The notes below the pieces were generated by a model that saw nothing but the letters and a program-made list of their open reading frames with translations, was not told the origin of the DNA and did not search any database. The translations under genes were made by a program, and so were the position numbers. Below are positions 17,401 to 24,919 of a DNA stretch of 50,847 nucleotides, piece by piece (position 1 is the stretch's first letter; the number at the start of each line of letters is the position of its first letter). This DNA comes from CAZMVY01 sp964617875 (GTDB lineage Bacteria > Planctomycetota > Phycisphaerae > UBA1845 > PWPN01). Location: positions 1 through 50,847 of the forward strand of contig CAZUAI010000037.1 in the NCBI GenBank assembly GCA_964617875.1, given 5' to 3'.

Positions 17401-17818
17401 CGGGCCGGTGTACAAGACATCGGACGAGTGCCGTTTTGTGATGTGGCTGCGGCAGTTCCTGGTGTGCGAGGTGGGCCAGTCGCTGTGGCTCGGCCGCGGC
17501 ATTCCGCGGGCGTGGCTCGAGGACGGGCAGGCGATCCGCATCGAGCGGGCGCCGACGTTTTTCGGACCGATGTCGATGGTGATCGAATCGCACGTGGCCC
17601 ACGGCCAGATTCGGGCGGGGTTGGTCCTTCCCGCGCGGAACCCGCCGGGGGAGGTGTGGCTGCGTCTCCGCCACCCGGCGGGCCGATCGCCCACGCGCGT
17701 CTTCATCAACAACGAGCCCGTTCCGCAGGATCGGATCGTGGGCGAGGACATCCGCATCCTGCCGGGCGCGGCGGATTCGAAGCGGCCCCTGGCGGTGACG
17801 GCGGAATACGGCGACTGA
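14483..17818 (+). CDS. Secreted six-hairpin (alpha/alpha) glycosidase-like protein
   Basis: A 1111-aa exported protein of probable carbohydrate-active function. ATG 14483 is chosen over the in-frame GTG at 14465 because GAAAGGAA lies 8 nt upstream and the signal peptide (MNPSVSVVAMLLLGWAGPAVSAPAS) starts there. Residues 30-580 are beta-rich and contain no motif I can name. Residues about 585-1000 show the repeated helical hairpins of six-hairpin glycosidases: NHGFVLWGVADHYLMTRDRAYL, GEYTHGEYAMNHG, WQHLTEGWIREALYPALNL. A short beta domain closes the protein. Family assignment within GH78/GH106/GH127-like clans is not possible by eye, and the acid is not identified. The gene ends 36 bp from the convergent GH42-like gene. 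Confidence 0.65.
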   Translation: MNPSVSVVAMLLLGWAGPAVSAPASADAARTAVAGATVDLAAFGEASADDGVVSVAWDNPRDVHEVRVAFAEAAAAPPPESLRLEWWGSIWPANGTGGWMRLDDPWNGQWVRVKTTAAAGPEPGTCVFRFPPLTKQEFQSALDANAYSDKREPAYRRTLKVRVLREGGALPPGTRLAVLGDSRWREASFDIDARFVQDGRRAGRIEVTNGVLLGIEGLPAPRTASVRGQTWSAEGAAGRSAGVRVRVLYAHNKRDPKSNDLTRVTVRLGEAADATGFSFVPQDVLGEGSMRLPDFGVLVAETSRGLTWANDAGPAGTRWPKPVRRRVAERPEATRLSAMAGIPRLRPLRAVQLGVPSARQEVVITPNGDWAMSHESLWTAGRDRERIPFRAAKGNLDAVLDTRADPRFDGGDRESLLRYLEEDRLPLMHVEWHTGPVEYHHEMAATILLGAIGDDDTRRGDETVVLLTRLTVSNPSPSPQTATVNLRYNHDAPLKLLANGVIAIDAGGAEVPAGLTAVRGQALTATDAGLSAEGWTLQPATGKGTSAVLRWTATLAPDEQRTLYFKAPYVDLLDAEELARLTAMKPEEELRRVFEYWTDRLDDPERTAIEVPDAAMNSFCRANLWHVLITTDRDPKTGLYNQGVGTFGYRVFANETVMIARSMDMRGEHKEAERYLEPMLHYQGSVPLKGRFSTKEGVFHGAGEYTHGEYAMNHGFVLWGVADHYLMTRDRAYLERVAPALIQGCDFLIRERKATMTPEGKPRLPIHGLSPASSLEDVVEYQYWFATNGFFHLGMKRVAQALADVQHPEAARIAQEAEAYRRDIEIAVREAATKAAAVRLRDGSFSPYVPSRVFQWQHLTEGWIREALYPALNLAVTDVVSPGDPITTWVLDELEDNTFFSAESGYGVPDVDKNWFELGAVTLQPCLVDTPYIYMLRDEIPAALRSFWNTYALSIYPDVNCFAEWAKAFGRGAGPVYKTSDECRFVMWLRQFLVCEVGQSLWLGRGIPRAWLEDGQAIRIERAPTFFGPMSMVIESHVAHGQIRAGLVLPARNPPGEVWLRLRHPAGRSPTRVFINNEPVPQDRIVGEDIRILPGAADSKRPLAVTAEYGD

Positions 17819-17854
17819 CGGCTTCGCCGGCCCGGGCCCGTGCCGCCGTGGCCG

Positions 17855-20188
17855 TCAACGGTTCGACGGCCCCGCGTCGTCCGCGTCTACCTGGAACACC
17901 TGCACATCGACCGGCGCCAGCGCCGTCGAGATCGTCGGCGGGGCATCCGCCCGCTCCGTCGCCACGTCGGCCCCCGTGAGCAGATTCCGCACCCGCGCGT
18001 TGGCCGCGCCGGCCAGCGTCAGCTTCGCTGTCGCTCCGGCCTCGCCGTGGTTCAGCACGATGAGCAGCCGCCGCCCGTTCCCCGCCTCGAGCACGCGGCA
18101 CTCGACGATCGCGTCCGCCGGCTCGCGCCGCAACTCCACCGGCGGCCTCGCGCCCGCCCACGCCGCCGCCCCCTGCAACAGCTTCATCGCGTTCGCTTGA
18201 AGCGACTCGTCGAAGTACCGGCTGAGCGGCATGGCCACGTACACCGTGCGTCCCCTGCCGTACGTTCCCGTGATGACCGCCGGGCTGCCGTCGTCGAACG
18301 CCGCCACGACGTCGGCGCCGTCCAGCGTCCTGACCATCTCCTGCCATTTGAAGACCGGGATCTCGGCCCCGACGTCCAGCAACGGGATCGCCGCGTGCTT
18401 CGTGCCGATTCTGATCTTCCCGGCGCGCGGGTTCGTCGCCACCTCACGGCAGTGCAGCACCTCGGCCATTCCCGCTCCGGGCACGACCTCGTACACAAAC
18501 GTGCGTTCATCCTTGAACCCGCACCACATTTCCGCGTACAGCGTGCCGCCGTCTTCGACGTACGACCGGATCCGGGCCGCCTCTTCCCGCGAGAGCGTGT
18601 ACGCGAACGGCAGGTACAGGATGCGGTATCGTTTCAGGTCGTGCCGGAGCAGCTGCTCGGGCACGAGGATGTCCGCCGGCAGGCCCGCCCGCCACAGCGC
18701 CCGGTACACGCCCCGCACGCTCCGCAGGTACATTCCCTCGTCGCCGTCGCCGAAGGCGTGGATCTGCGTCCGCGGGCTGTGGACGATCCCGATCTGCGCC
18801 GGCGCCGGCCGGCACGCCCGCAGGAGCTTCGCGTGCTTCTGGAGCACGTCGCACACCTCGCCCGCGGCCTTGGCGCGGTCGGTGAGGCCTCCGTCGTAGT
18901 CCACCAGGCCGAACCCGCCGGCCTCGACCCCCGTCGTCTCCGGCCGCCAGTTCCAGTAGAAGATCCCGCTCGCCCCGTGTCCGATCGACTGCCAGACCCA
19001 CAGGCGGATGTCCTGCGGCCGCGGAAACGGCGACCGGTAGAGCAGCCCGTTGATGGTCGGCCCGCCCTGGAGTTCCTCGATCCACATCGGCTTGCCGTCG
19101 CCCGCCGAGCGGACGCCGTCGAGATAAAGCGCCGCGAACGACGGGTCGCAGGTGCCCATGCCGTACTGGATCCAGTAGGGGAAGAGCGACAGGCCGACCA
19201 CGTCGAAGTGCCTGCCGATCTGGTACTCGTCGGTCGATCCGTACACGTAGGACCATCCCCAGCTGCCGAGGTGTGCCGTGATCGGGTGATTCGGGTCGGC
19301 CCGTCGTGCCGCCGCGGCCTTCATCCCCTGGGCGTCGGCCACGTTCCACAGCATGAACTCGCGCCAATCGACCCAGTGGACCTGCGCCCGCTCGAAGATC
19401 CCCGTGCGGATCGGGCGTACGTGCGACCAGTCCGCGTAGTACGTGCCCCAGGTTTCGTTGAGCTTCGCGACCGTCTTGTACTTCCGGCGGAGCCATTCGC
19501 GGTATCGTTTCGCCGTGTGCTCGCAGTAGCAGTACAGCCGGCTCGTCCGCGTCTGGTCGAGCGGGTTGTTGATGGACGACACCCAGTTGCCCGCCTCCGC
19601 CCCGAGGTCCCACGCCAGCACGGACGGCCGGTCCTTGTATCGCCCGACGACGGTGCCGACGAACCGCTCGACGAGCTGCCTTACGGCCGGATGGTCCCAG
19701 CACGCCTGATCCGGCCGATAGCCGTCCGAGGCGATCATCTGGCTGTCCGGATGGACCTGCGTCACCCACTCCGGCTGCAGCTCCGGCCAGGGCCACAGCA
19801 ACACCCGCAGTCTGTGCTTCCCGGCGAGGTCCATGAGCCTGTCGAGCCGCTCGAACCGGAACTGCCCCGGCGCGGTTTCAATGTCGCACCAGTCCACGTG
19901 CGCCGCCAGCGAGTTGAACCCGATCCTCCGCATGTTCGCGAGGTCGCGGTCCATGTACGCGGTCCACTCCTCCATCGGCGGCAGATAGTGCTGCCAGTGC
20001 AGGATCGTGGCCATGTGCATGGCGCCGCAGGGGAACAGAGAGTCGTCCCAGGACGGGGCCGGCCTCGCGCCGACGCCCGTTCCCGGCTCCGCCGCGAGGG
20101 CCCGTGCCGTCAGCAGGCAGACGACGCCCGCAAGAACGCGGCGGCCCCGGGCCGAACGGCCATGTGATGAATCGTGTATGTGTCTCAT
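17855..20188 (-). CDS. Secreted GH42-like clan GH-A glycoside hydrolase
   Basis: A 777-aa exported protein. The start ATG 20188 is preferred to an upstream in-frame ATG (20365) because a signal peptide (RRVLAGVVCLLTARALA) follows and the extra N-terminus would come from repeat-like DNA. Residues 50-420 form a TIM barrel typical of beta-galactosidase-like families: NMRRIGFNSLAAHVDW, LLWPWPELQPEW, VLAWDLGAE with the acid/base candidate Glu198, and PMWIEELQGG with the nucleophile candidate Glu372. Residues about 440-640 look like the GH42 trimerisation (glutamine-amidotransferase-like) domain, and a beta domain ends the chain. The residue before Glu198 is Ala where most clan GH-A enzymes have Asn, so activity may be altered. 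TACCAT lies 8 nt before the start. Confidence 0.75.
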   Translation of the reverse strand: MRHIHDSSHGRSARGRRVLAGVVCLLTARALAAEPGTGVGARPAPSWDDSLFPCGAMHMATILHWQHYLPPMEEWTAYMDRDLANMRRIGFNSLAAHVDWCDIETAPGQFRFERLDRLMDLAGKHRLRVLLWPWPELQPEWVTQVHPDSQMIASDGYRPDQACWDHPAVRQLVERFVGTVVGRYKDRPSVLAWDLGAEAGNWVSSINNPLDQTRTSRLYCYCEHTAKRYREWLRRKYKTVAKLNETWGTYYADWSHVRPIRTGIFERAQVHWVDWREFMLWNVADAQGMKAAAARRADPNHPITAHLGSWGWSYVYGSTDEYQIGRHFDVVGLSLFPYWIQYGMGTCDPSFAALYLDGVRSAGDGKPMWIEELQGGPTINGLLYRSPFPRPQDIRLWVWQSIGHGASGIFYWNWRPETTGVEAGGFGLVDYDGGLTDRAKAAGEVCDVLQKHAKLLRACRPAPAQIGIVHSPRTQIHAFGDGDEGMYLRSVRGVYRALWRAGLPADILVPEQLLRHDLKRYRILYLPFAYTLSREEAARIRSYVEDGGTLYAEMWCGFKDERTFVYEVVPGAGMAEVLHCREVATNPRAGKIRIGTKHAAIPLLDVGAEIPVFKWQEMVRTLDGADVVAAFDDGSPAVITGTYGRGRTVYVAMPLSRYFDESLQANAMKLLQGAAAWAGARPPVELRREPADAIVECRVLEAGNGRRLLIVLNHGEAGATAKLTLAGAANARVRNLLTGADVATERADAPPTISTALAPVDVQVFQVDADDAGPSNR

Positions 20189-20227
20189 GGTGCGGAATGG
20201 TAGCCTCGATCCCCGGCGCCGCCCAGT

Positions 20228-20297
20228 CCTCTTCCTTCGAGGGAGAAGGATGGAGTGAAGGTGGCTGGCAACTTCTTTCCCTTCAAAGGAAAGGACG
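20228..20297. repeat. Suspected dispersed repeat with small hairpins
   Basis: The 235-bp gap between two leftward genes carries CTTCCTTCGAGGGAGAAGG (20231-20249) and TTTCC-cttcaaa-GGAAA (20276-20292), two related Y/R-rich imperfect hairpins separated by 26 bp. They resemble dispersed intergenic elements of planctomycetes. This is recognition by style only, since no second copy exists in the window. Confidence 0.3.
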
Positions 20298-20423
20298 CAC
20301 GATTCCGGGCGTTCGTGTGTGCCTTGCGTCCGGCAGCCGCGGGGCATGGGCGACAGCAAAGCCACCCGTCGCTTTCCCCGCCTGCGCCGTACGTTCCATG
20401 CCCCGGCCGCTCGCGCGGGTGCG

Positions 20424-23400
20424 TTACTCCAGCAGACGCATCAGTTCGTCCGCGAAGATCGCATGGCCGCGGTCGTCGGGGTGGTTGATTCCGTTCCGCA
20501 GCAGCGTTTCGTACGGCACGCCCATCACCTCGAGCTGTTCCCACCGCTTCGACACGTCGGCGAGCGGCACCCGGTTCTCCTCGGCGAAACGGCGGAGGAA
20601 CGCGACGTTCTTCCGGGGGTCGGGGCCGCGGCCGTTGGGCAGCGGCATCCACGTCGGCATCGAGAAGTGCGGCGTGATCAGCACCAGCTCCGCGCCGGCG
20701 TCCGTCACGCGCCGGAGGATCTCGTCGTAGTTCTTCCGCATCGTTTCCTCCGGCAGGCCCATGTCGTTGATGAACTCGAGCGTGACGAGATCCGGCCGGA
20801 GGTCGAGGACCTCCTTCTGGAAGTGGGGGAGGCGGCCCGGGGTGCTGCTGCCGCCGATGCCGGCATTGAGCACTCTGACGTTCGCCGCGGGATATCGCTC
20901 GCGCAACCGTGATTCCAGCAGGTTCACATAGCATTTGTCCGGCGTGCTGGACTCGCCGCAGGCGGTGACGCTGTCGCCCCAGCAGACGATGGTGAGGGCC
21001 TGGCCGGCCCTCAGCTTCTCGATCGTCTTCGCGGGTTTGCGGAGGATTTCGGCCGGCGGGGCCTTCGACTCGCCCCGTCGCATCGGGTAGATCTGGTGCA
21101 TCTCGACCGTATCGGCGTTGAACGGCCGATAGACCGCGGCGACGAGCACGTGGCTGCGTGAGAGCGAGGCCGGCTCGGGGGAGTCGGCGAGCGGCTGGCC
21201 GGGGACGTAGACGAACCGGTTGTCGTGGATCAGGGCGACGGCATCCACACGCCGGAGGCTGTACGTGTACGAGACGCGGACGTGTTCGTCGGGCTTGAGC
21301 CGGCCGTTCGGCGTGAGCGAAAACGCGCCCCAGGTCGTGTTCAAGGCGTAGTCCCTGCCCTCGACGAATGCAGGGCCACCGCCGCGCGGCTCGATCCGCA
21401 CCGTGCCGGGCGTGAGCGAGCCGGGCAGGAGGTTGACGCGTCCCTTGGCCGGGTCGATCCAGAGGCGGTTTCCGCCGTGCCATTCGTGGACGTCGCCGGC
21501 GACCAGCACGTAGTCGTCGATCACGACGTCGCGGGTTTCGATCGGCGGCACGGGCAGCGAAACCTTGACCGGGGCGCGGCGCCCCCACGCGACCTCCGGG
21601 GGGTAGATGTCAATGCGGCCCAGCACCGGGACCAGCACCGGGCCGTCGTCGTACGTGCGGATCGAGCGCACATCGTAAGGCCCCATGCCGACGTCCGCGG
21701 GACCGATGTTGTCGGGCCAGTCGCCGGGCGCCGCAAAGGTCCTGCGCACCGCCTCAAGGTCGCCGAAGCCGAGACCGAGGTTCGGCTCGAGGTAGGAGCC
21801 CTCGCCCCATTCGTTCCACGCCTCGAGGATGCCGACCTTCGCGCCGGTTTCGTCGAGGAAGGCGCGGAGCCTGCGGAGGCCGGCCTCGAAATGGCGTGTC
21901 GTACGGCCAAACCGCGCGTTGGTTGCGGCGCCGTGCCACGGGCGGGCGTCCCAGTTGGTCGTGAGCAGGGGGAGGTAGGGCAGGACGCCGTCCTTGCGTG
22001 CGGCGCGCCAGATGTCCTCGTGGGCGAGGATGTACGGCGGGTAGGGCGACTGATTGGTCAGCGTGCCCGCGGCGCCGTAGTTGTAGGCGGTGACGGCGTC
22101 AAAGCCGACCTTCCTGTACCACTCCTGCATGGTTTTGCTCGCATCGCCGCAGGCGGTGATGTACAGGCCGCCGAGGCCGGCCGCGCGGGCGCGTTCGCGC
22201 ATGGCGTCGAAGGCGTCGCGGATCGCCTCGTCGGTTTTCATGCACGTGCGCAGTTCCGGGATGCTGAAGAAGCTGATGTAGGGCCGGCCGTCGAGGCGGT
22301 AGTAGTTCGGCAGGCGGAAGTAGTGCTCGATCCAGTAGTCGGTGACCTGAAGAAGCTGTTCCTTCGTGTGGTCGGCGAAGGGCGCATGGTTGGCCCACAT
22401 GATGCAGAACTTGAGCTTGTCGCGGTGGCGGGCCTTGAGCAGGCCGTCATGGAGTCCCTCCTGCAGGGTGACACGTCCGTCACGCCAGTACCAGTCGTAG
22501 ATGAAGAAGCGGATGCCGTTTTCGACGGCCCACTTGATGTGCCAGTCGGCGACTTCGGGATCGCCCTCGCGATACCAGCCGAGCACGGGGTCTCGCTCGG
22601 GGAAGCGGGCCTGGTGCCTCCACCGGCTGACCGGATCGCGGGGGTCCGGGGCCCAGCCGGGGAAGTAGTAGACGCCGATGTCGTAGTCCGTCTTGACGGG
22701 CTTCGGCTCCGGCACGGCGGTCGTCCGCTCGGCCTTGACCGGCGGCTCGATGCGCAGCGTGGTCTCGCAGACGATCGGCGGTGTGTTCGCGTCGCCGCCG
22801 AGCTGGGCGACGAGGCGGTAGAGGCCGGGCGGGCCCGCTCTGATGGTGTGGTGGATCTCCGCGTGCTGGCCGGGGGCGAGCCGTTCGAGTGGGATCACCT
22901 GCGGGGGGCCCCAATCGGCGGCGACCGCCGCAGGCTCAACGGGCGTGGCCGAGACGCGGAACTCGACGTTGTATTCGGGCACGGAGTCGGCCGAGGCGTT
23001 ATGGACGAGGAGGCGGATTGTCGTGGGCTGGTGGCTGCGGTTGATCGGCTCCACCGGGCCGAGGAAGTCGGCGACGATCGGGCACGGTCCGCGCGTCGGT
23101 TCGATCCGCAGGGAGGCCAGGCGAACCGCCTTTTCCATCGGGCCGATGCCGACGTGAGTGACTACGCCCTTCCACGCCGGATTGCCGCGGAGATCGAGTT
23201 CGCCGAACGGCCGGCCTCCTGCGGCCACGGCTGCCGCGCGCAGCGGCACGGGCATGCCGAGGATGCCCCTCTGCTCCTGCGTGACCCAGTAGAACGCGAT
23301 GTCCGGCGCGCCCTCGGCTTCCACACGAAGCATCGGCCGCGAGGCCGCCTCAAACGGCTTGACCGCCGTGATGAGGACCCCCTGGTGCTGCGAGGCGGTC

Positions 23401-24044
23401 AGGGCGAGCGGCCGGCCGGCCCGGGGTGCGGGCGTCTCGAGCCCCGCCAGCGGCCGCCAGGTGCCCAGCGTTCCGCGGGTGAAATCCCAGCGGGGCTCCT
23501 CGGCGGCCTGCGCGGCCTCATCGACGATCCGGATGGACACCAGGCGGCAATGCGCGCCTGCCGGCGGGTCGAAGCGGATGCGATTGACCTTGCCGAGCTT
23601 CTCCCAGAACGGCCAGATGACGACGGACTGAGCCTCGCCCGGTCTGCCGCCCGTGGGGAAGAACACGCCGGTCATCCAGTCGGGTTCGAAGCCGCCGTAG
23701 CGGCCCTCGGTCTTGTTGGTGTAATACAGCTCGCCCGTAAGGGGACGGTCGCACTCCATCTCGACGATGACGACCTGGCTGTTCGTCGCGGCGAGGGGCT
23801 CGAACGGCGGCCCGACGAGCAGCGGATCGAGGCCGACGGTTTCGAAGTGCAGGCCGTCCGCCCTGGCGCGGACGTTCTTCACGTCGCCGCCGGGGCTCCA
23901 GCCCTGGAGATCGCCGGGCCGGTCGAACGTCCATGCCCGGAGCACGGCGGGCCGGGTGGCCGCGCCATCGGCGGCGGGTGCCGCCGTGGTGGTTGTCAGG
24001 ATCGCCGCGACCGCTATGATTCGGAGCGTTGTTCGGGTTTTCAT
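20424..24044 (-). CDS. Secreted GH99/WbsX-like protein fused to an SGNH (GDSL-type) esterase
   Basis: A 1206-aa exported protein combining two enzyme-like modules. Residues 1-25 are a signal peptide. About 30-320 are two beta-sandwich regions of CBM type (WTFDRPGDLQGW, then RWDFTRGTLGTWRP). About 330-435 is a beta domain. Residues 452-760 match the GH99-like/WbsX group: YDIGVYYFPGWAPDP, GIRFFIYDWYW and EAWNEWGEGSYLEPN (741-755). The SGNH domain spans 1010-1206: GDS (1023-1025, Ser nucleophile), GIGGSS (1062-1067), FINDMG with Asn1093 and NHPDDRGH with His1188. Esterase plus glycosidase on one chain suggests removal of acyl groups together with cleavage of a decorated glycan. That joint role is inferred. 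It is divergent from the creatininase-family gene. Confidence 0.78.
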   Translation of the reverse strand: MKTRTTLRIIAVAAILTTTTAAPAADGAATRPAVLRAWTFDRPGDLQGWSPGGDVKNVRARADGLHFETVGLDPLLVGPPFEPLAATNSQVVIVEMECDRPLTGELYYTNKTEGRYGGFEPDWMTGVFFPTGGRPGEAQSVVIWPFWEKLGKVNRIRFDPPAGAHCRLVSIRIVDEAAQAAEEPRWDFTRGTLGTWRPLAGLETPAPRAGRPLALTASQHQGVLITAVKPFEAASRPMLRVEAEGAPDIAFYWVTQEQRGILGMPVPLRAAAVAAGGRPFGELDLRGNPAWKGVVTHVGIGPMEKAVRLASLRIEPTRGPCPIVADFLGPVEPINRSHQPTTIRLLVHNASADSVPEYNVEFRVSATPVEPAAVAADWGPPQVIPLERLAPGQHAEIHHTIRAGPPGLYRLVAQLGGDANTPPIVCETTLRIEPPVKAERTTAVPEPKPVKTDYDIGVYYFPGWAPDPRDPVSRWRHQARFPERDPVLGWYREGDPEVADWHIKWAVENGIRFFIYDWYWRDGRVTLQEGLHDGLLKARHRDKLKFCIMWANHAPFADHTKEQLLQVTDYWIEHYFRLPNYYRLDGRPYISFFSIPELRTCMKTDEAIRDAFDAMRERARAAGLGGLYITACGDASKTMQEWYRKVGFDAVTAYNYGAAGTLTNQSPYPPYILAHEDIWRAARKDGVLPYLPLLTTNWDARPWHGAATNARFGRTTRHFEAGLRRLRAFLDETGAKVGILEAWNEWGEGSYLEPNLGLGFGDLEAVRRTFAAPGDWPDNIGPADVGMGPYDVRSIRTYDDGPVLVPVLGRIDIYPPEVAWGRRAPVKVSLPVPPIETRDVVIDDYVLVAGDVHEWHGGNRLWIDPAKGRVNLLPGSLTPGTVRIEPRGGGPAFVEGRDYALNTTWGAFSLTPNGRLKPDEHVRVSYTYSLRRVDAVALIHDNRFVYVPGQPLADSPEPASLSRSHVLVAAVYRPFNADTVEMHQIYPMRRGESKAPPAEILRKPAKTIEKLRAGQALTIVCWGDSVTACGESSTPDKCYVNLLESRLRERYPAANVRVLNAGIGGSSTPGRLPHFQKEVLDLRPDLVTLEFINDMGLPEETMRKNYDEILRRVTDAGAELVLITPHFSMPTWMPLPNGRGPDPRKNVAFLRRFAEENRVPLADVSKRWEQLEVMGVPYETLLRNGINHPDDRGHAIFADELMRLLE

Positions 24045-24045
24045 G

Positions 24046-24061
24046 CCGCACCATTGTGCGG
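24046..24061. promoter_or_regulatory. Inverted repeat in the divergent intergenic region
   Basis: CCGCAC-catt-GTGCGG, a perfect 6-bp inverted repeat directly upstream of the leftward start at 24044 and in a 50-bp region shared with the rightward gene at 24095. It may be a regulator site or an mRNA hairpin. Confidence 0.25.
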
Positions 24062-24094
24062 ATCGGTGCGAAAAAGGAAAGTTGAGCGTCGGAC

Positions 24095-24895
24095 ATGGCG
24101 TGCGAAGTGCGATACGAACGGCTGCGGCCGCGGCAGATTGCGGCGGCGCGCGAGGCGTGCCCGGCGGCGTACCTGCCGGTGGGAACGATCGAGTGGCACG
24201 GGCTGCACAACCCGGTGGGGTCGGACACGCTGACGGCGCACGCCCTGGCGGTGCGGTGCGCGGAGACGGGGGGGGGCCTCGTGTTCCCGCCGCTCTGGTA
24301 CGGCGAGAGCCGCGAGGAAGGGCTGATGGACGCCAACGCGGCTGACCGCGAGCAGATCAACGCGGCGATGGGGCTTCCGCCGGAGCTGCTTGCGCCGGGC
24401 TACATGCGCTACACGCCGCAGCAGCAGTATGAGAACTACCAGCGGCTCCTGCTGCACTGCCTGCTTCAGATCAAGAGCCTGGGATTCCGGGTGATCGTGA
24501 TCGTCGCGGGGCACTACCCGCTGATCGACCACGCGCGGGCGGCGTGCAGCATCTTTCACCAGACGCGCTGGAAAGGCCAGCGGGTGAAGGTCATCACCTG
24601 GGCGTTCACGGGCCACGAGCTGGTGCAGGACGTCTACCCGACGGCGGGGGACCACGCGGGCCACTGGGAGACGAGCCTGGCGCTGGCGCTCTTTGGCGAC
24701 TGCACCGACCTGCGCGAGCTGCCGGCGGACCGGTCGGCGACGCTCGTGGGCATCCACACGGCCAAGCCGGTGCAGGACGCCTCGCGCGAGTACGGCGAGC
24801 AGGCGGTCCGGCTGATCGTCGAGCGGGCGGTTGCGCAGGTGCGCGACCGCGTGCAGAACCCGGAGGCGTATTACGGGCACGGCGTGAAGCTGTAG
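24095..24895 (+). CDS. Creatininase-family amidohydrolase
   Basis: A 266-aa cytoplasmic metal-dependent amide hydrolase of the creatininase/MftE superfamily. The family motifs are YLPVGTIEWHG (Glu33, His35), NPVGSDTLTA with Asp44, IVIVAGHYPL with its metal-binding His, and DHAGHWETS with the metal-bridging Glu. The protein has the usual length. GGAAAG lies about 14 nt upstream of the ATG, a weak site. Members act on creatinine, on mycofactocin peptides and on other cyclic amides; the surrounding glycosidases do not indicate which. It is transcribed away from the GH99-SGNH gene and followed after 24 bp by the acyltransferase gene, with which it may form an operon. Confidence 0.85.
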   Translation: MACEVRYERLRPRQIAAAREACPAAYLPVGTIEWHGLHNPVGSDTLTAHALAVRCAETGGGLVFPPLWYGESREEGLMDANAADREQINAAMGLPPELLAPGYMRYTPQQQYENYQRLLLHCLLQIKSLGFRVIVIVAGHYPLIDHARAACSIFHQTRWKGQRVKVITWAFTGHELVQDVYPTAGDHAGHWETSLALALFGDCTDLRELPADRSATLVGIHTAKPVQDASREYGEQAVRLIVERAVAQVRDRVQNPEAYYGHGVKL

Positions 24896-24919
24896 GAGAG
24901 GGGAAAGCGAAAAGGCCGC

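Noticed and set aside
13682..17674. A very long open frame antisense to the pseudopilin and six-hairpin genes
   Set aside because: Arg/Pro/His-rich product with no signal, domain or ribosome binding site; a by-product of high GC third positions on the other strand.
18197..18209. TTGAAGCGACTCG, operator-like, inside the GH42-like gene
   Set aside because: Only the left half matches, and it is inside coding sequence far from a promoter.
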